Origin: Akkermansia muciniphila
Lineage (GTDB): Bacteria > Verrucomicrobiota > Verrucomicrobiia > Verrucomicrobiales > Akkermansiaceae
NCBI GenBank assembly: GCA_945890645.1
Contig: CAMDCV010000015.1
Location: forward strand, 26,208 to 90,207
Length of the DNA: 64,000 nt
Direction of reading: 5' to 3'
Shown: positions 61,293-64,000 of the stretch, one piece after another
Layout: each line of letters starts with the position of its first letter
How positions within the stretch are numbered: position 1 is the first letter of the stretch
Program-made: the position numbers and the translations under genes
The notes under the pieces: model-generated
What the model was told of the DNA's origin: nothing
Databases searched by the model: none
Seen by the model: the letters and a program-made list of their open reading frames with translations, nothing else

Positions 61293-62366
61293 TTACTGGG
61301 GATTGATTTGCCAAACTTCGCAAACTTGGTTGCGTTCGGGGATGCGAGAAGAAAAGCGTTTGGTTTGACCGAGAAACACGGCCTGCACCACTTGATTGCC
61401 GGATTTTGCCATTTCGACATTGCTCGCGACAGTGGTGGCACGATCCGACGACAGCTGGCGATTGCTGTCGGCAGCTCCCGTCGTGGAAGCGTAGCCGACG
61501 ACGAGAATCATTGCGCCTTCGGGCAAGTTGTTCAGGGCATCGCCGAGTGCCAGTTTGTCAGCGGGATTCAGTTGGGAAGAGCCCGTGGGAAAACGAATTT
61601 CCTTGAGAAAGCTTGCACGGTATTGCGTAGCGAAACGATTGTAAGCGGCGGAAATTTCCAAATCGGCTTTGTCTTCCAGTTCGTTGAGTCCCTGGAACAA
61701 ACCATGAGCCATGGGATACAATTCATTGACAGATTCGGCGAACAATTTGCGTGGGGCAGGAGGGGGGGGGACGGCGTTTTTGGCGGCGAGCTGTGCTTCG
61801 AGTTCGGCGATACGCGCTTTCGCCATGGCCATATCTTCTTGTGTAGGACGATTCGAGTATGATGCCAGGCGCTCTTGCATCATCGATGCATTATTACGCG
61901 CTTCGTTGAGTTGCGCACGGAGCGATTCTGATCCTGCGCCATCGGCCAGCGCTTTTTCAAGTTGGTTTTGCAATTTGCCGAGTTGTGAAGAAAGTGCCTG
62001 ACGTGCTTGTTCCGAGACGAGCAGGTTCGCGTTTTTATCGGCGATGATGGTGTCCTTTTCGGTGAGCAAGGAGCGGAAACGGTCGGAAAAATTTGCCAAA
62101 GTCGCGGCATCCTTCGTCAGACGTGCAGCAATTTGCTCGGGAGAATCTGTGCCCACTCCTTCGAGTGGCGGCAAGCCTTGACGGGCTCGCTCGGCATTGA
62201 CCGTTGCGGTCCGCGATGCAAGTTCCGCCTGTGCAGCATAGAGATCGGTCTGATCGACTTTTTTCTTTTGATTGAGATTCATCGCAATCATGAAGCCGAC
62301 TAACAGCGCCACTACGACTGATAGGATAAGGGTGGCAGAAATGCCGGACTTTGGCTCGACGCTCAT
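61293..62366 (-). CDS. OmpA-like coiled-coil membrane protein
   Basis: About 357 residues from the ATG at 62366. A GTG at 62417 is another possible start. One membrane helix (LILSVVVALLVGFMIAMNL), a long coiled coil (about 50-230), and a C-terminal OmpA-type domain (EIRFPTGSSQLNPADKLAL, ILVVGYASTTGAADSNRQLS, DRATTVASNV), which binds peptidoglycan. It would link inner membrane and cell wall. The proline run (VPPPPAPRK) separates coil and OmpA domain. Divergent from the ctaA gene. Confidence 0.75.
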   Translation of the reverse strand: MSVEPKSGISATLILSVVVALLVGFMIAMNLNQKKKVDQTDLYAAQAELASRTATVNAERARQGLPPLEGVGTDSPEQIAARLTKDAATLANFSDRFRSLLTEKDTIIADKNANLLVSEQARQALSSQLGKLQNQLEKALADGAGSESLRAQLNEARNNASMMQERLASYSNRPTQEDMAMAKARIAELEAQLAAKNAVPPPPAPRKLFAESVNELYPMAHGLFQGLNELEDKADLEISAAYNRFATQYRASFLKEIRFPTGSSQLNPADKLALGDALNNLPEGAMILVVGYASTTGAADSNRQLSSDRATTVASNVEMAKSGNQVVQAVFLGQTKRFSSRIPERNQVCEVWQINPQ

Positions 62367-62519
62367 AGGGGCGACGGTTGTTGCATTATCATTGTGGTGG
62401 GTTTGATCTTCGCTCACGCGGCGAGATGTAATGGATTTTTCGGGCGTCGTCCATGCGAAAGGCGATTTTTGAAAAAAGAAGATGAAAAGCATGTCATTCA
62501 GGTACAAGGTGGCGGCGCG

Positions 62520-63533
62520 ATGGGAAAAAATCGTTTTCAGCAATGCGCAAAAGCCGCGCTCATTTCGGTTCTGGTGTTAATTTTCGTGGGAGCGATTGTT
62601 CGAGTGACGGGTGCAGGCATGGGCTGTCCCGATTGGCCGACCTGCTGGGGTTGTTGGGTGCCGCCGACGAAAGTGGAAGACGTGCAATTTGAAAAGCTGG
62701 ATGTCGCGAAGTTTCAGAAAAAAGCCGAACGTCTTGGCCGTGATCCACAATCCATCACAATCGAATCCTTGCGCGCGGAATTCAACCCACGGCATGTGTG
62801 GACGGAGTTTATCAATCGGTTGTTTAGTCTTCCGGTGGGATTGTTTGCTTTGCTGACTTTCGTGCTGTCGTTTTTCAAACAGCGAGAGATTCCACTCGTA
62901 TTTTGGGCATCCTTCAGTGCTTTGATTTTGGTATTAGTCAACGCTTGGATGGGGGCTCGGGTGGTTTACAGTGGTCTAGCTCCCGGGGTGTTGACGATTC
63001 ACATGGCCTTGGCGTTTTTGCTGATCATCGTGCAAAGCTATGTCGTCTGGCGTTCGGCCCATGTGCCGAAACAACTGGTTTTCCGCGATGATGGCATGCG
63101 CGTTCGCTTGCAACGCTGCCTGTGGGTTTTGTTCCTCGTGATCATCGCCGAGGGCATCATGGGGACACAAGTGCGCGAGCTGACGGATTCGCTGTCGAAG
63201 CATCTCAGCGTCCCGCGCGACCAGTGGGGCGTTACTTTGGAACACTCGTGGCTCTATCTTCTGCACCGGAGCTTTTCGTGGGTGATCCTAGGGGTCACCG
63301 GATATGCTTGGTGGATCTCGCGTCAGTACCGTCAAGGGGCTATGACTCTATCGGAAAAATTAGTGATCGGTATTGTCCTCGCGCAGATGTGCCTCGGCGT
63401 GGTGATGTCGCAAATCCACATATACGGCGTGGTGCAAATCCTTCACGTGGGTCTCGCGGCAATTCTGATATCGGCGAATTTTTTCTGGATTCTCTCATTG
63501 AATCAAGTGAGCAGTGCTAGGAACAGTGGATGA
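62520..63533 (+). CDS. ctaA: Heme A synthase (COX15/CtaA)
   Basis: 337 residues, about eight membrane helices. Converts heme O to heme A for cytochrome oxidase. Seen: VGAIVRVTGAGMGCPDWP with the conserved cysteine in the first loop and TCWGCW; ligand histidines in EFINRL/TIHMALAFL, LHRSFSWVI and LHVGLAA. The long first loop (KVEDVQFEKLDVAKF) fits the Bacteroidota/Verrucomicrobiota type. The ATG at 62520 follows GGTGG. The last residues (QVSSARNSG) are encoded by a heptamer repeat (AGTGAGC, AGTGCTA), so the end of the gene may have been changed by the repeat. Confidence 0.85.
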   Translation: MGKNRFQQCAKAALISVLVLIFVGAIVRVTGAGMGCPDWPTCWGCWVPPTKVEDVQFEKLDVAKFQKKAERLGRDPQSITIESLRAEFNPRHVWTEFINRLFSLPVGLFALLTFVLSFFKQREIPLVFWASFSALILVLVNAWMGARVVYSGLAPGVLTIHMALAFLLIIVQSYVVWRSAHVPKQLVFRDDGMRVRLQRCLWVLFLVIIAEGIMGTQVRELTDSLSKHLSVPRDQWGVTLEHSWLYLLHRSFSWVILGVTGYAWWISRQYRQGAMTLSEKLVIGIVLAQMCLGVVMSQIHIYGVVQILHVGLAAILISANFFWILSLNQVSSARNSG

Positions 63534-63563
63534 ACATTTTTACAGACTTGTGATACGTTATCT

Positions 63564-63578
63564 CTCGCAATTTGCGAG
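63564..63578. promoter_or_regulatory. Palindrome CTCGCAATTTGCGAG
   Basis: Seven-base arms with a single central base. Lies in the 389-base gap 63534-63922, which otherwise shows no gene, only another heptamer repeat near 63693. Confidence 0.4.
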
Positions 63579-63689
63579 TGCTCTCATAGTTCCAGCGAAT
63601 GCACTTGCTTCCGCTAGCTGTGACTGTTGGTTTTTCTGGCCCTTGTCTCTGGTTTTCCGAAAAGGAATTCCCCGATCCCAAGGCTGCCG

Positions 63690-63712
63690 CTGACACTTCT
63701 CACTGCTCACGA
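63690..63712 (-). repeat. Heptamer tandem repeat, host copy
   Basis: Minus strand CGTGAGC, AGTGAGA, AGTG; same family as 11517. Confidence 0.5.
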
Positions 63713-63922
63713 TCAACTGCCACCCCGTCGGTGGCTTCCTGAACTTCATTGCAGCGAGGGCGCACGTCGATCAAGGGGGTGGTGTTGTAGTTACGGAAAA
63801 TCATCGAAACAGAACGGCTGGTAGGGGTTGTCATGGCGCATCTTGTTCGATATCTTGGATTCATAAAGTAAGCGCAACACCCGAATCTTTACAAGTAGGA
63901 AGATTCGAGATGTTACTCTGAA

Positions 63923-64000
63923 ATGAAGACATACACTCAACTAACAGACGAAGAGCGAGCGGTGATTGGCAAGATGCTTTGTCATCGCCTCAGCATAAGA
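63923..64000 (+). CDS. IS30-family transposase (N-terminal fragment)
   Basis: 26 codons at the window edge: MKTYTQLTDEERAVIGKML and onward, which matches the standard opening of IS30 transposases (K-x-Y-x-x-L-T/S-x-E-E-R-x-x-I). The rest lies outside the window. The element's left inverted repeat should lie between about 63780 and 63900; it could not be confirmed without the right end. Confidence 0.7.
   Translation, partial: MKTYTQLTDEERAVIGKMLCHRLSIR

Overview
The window looks like a chromosome segment of a Verrucomicrobiota bacterium (inference from overall protein character and gene content; no database search was possible). It carries a nearly complete transposable (Mu-type) prophage set in ordinary housekeeping DNA. 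The left margin holds a truncated NUDIX-like gene and an L,D-transpeptidase lipoprotein.

The prophage is proposed to run from about 1209 to 35924 (34.7 kb). Its ends are supported by inverted copies of a 10-base site (GGTTTAAGAA) placed exactly 15 bases inside both ends, TG/CA termini and a 4-base flanking repeat (ACTT). The left third (about 12.6 to 1.4 kb) is a long minus-strand early operon. It encodes small HTH proteins, a transposase split into a catalytic protein and a beta-barrel/C-terminal protein, a MuB-like ATPase, small phage proteins, an HNH protein and a D12-class adenine methylase. Inside this operon lie three plus-strand genes with near-identical, apparently leaderless promoters. 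A regulator gene with a cluster of long inverted repeats (13.1-13.6 kb) and small accessory genes, one of them secreted, separate early from late genes. The plus-strand late region (15.6-35.8 kb) holds lysis genes, small and large terminase, a portal protein with a toxin-like C-terminal domain, protease/scaffold, decoration protein, major capsid protein, head-tail joining proteins, tail tube, fibre candidates, tape measure and a tail-hub-like protein. There is a Mu-like head but no sheath or contractile baseplate genes, so a siphophage tail as in B3/D3112-type phages is likely.

The strongest unexplained signal is a peptide motif, R-E-E-C-H-N-(A), conserved at protein level through synonymous codon changes. 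It follows short hydrophobic leaders at the N-termini of three neighbouring head proteins (protease, decoration protein, capsid protein). A second signal is three families of short tandem repeats with 7-, 8- and 9-base units. They sit at gene borders, often containing a stop codon or abutting a start codon, and two of the families also occur in the host DNA.

To the right of the prophage lies a TIR-transmembrane-WD40 gene. It is followed by xylose isomerase, a GH36-like glycoside hydrolase, a CBS/CorC membrane protein, aconitase, a cytochrome c, an aroA-cmk-plsC operon, trmB, a Tat-exported sugar-phosphate isomerase-like protein, accB-accC, recR, rnr, an M48 protease, a lipoprotein, two coiled-coil envelope proteins (one OmpA-like) and a COX15/CtaA heme A synthase. 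The window ends in the first codons of an IS30-type transposase. No tRNA, rRNA or CRISPR array was seen.
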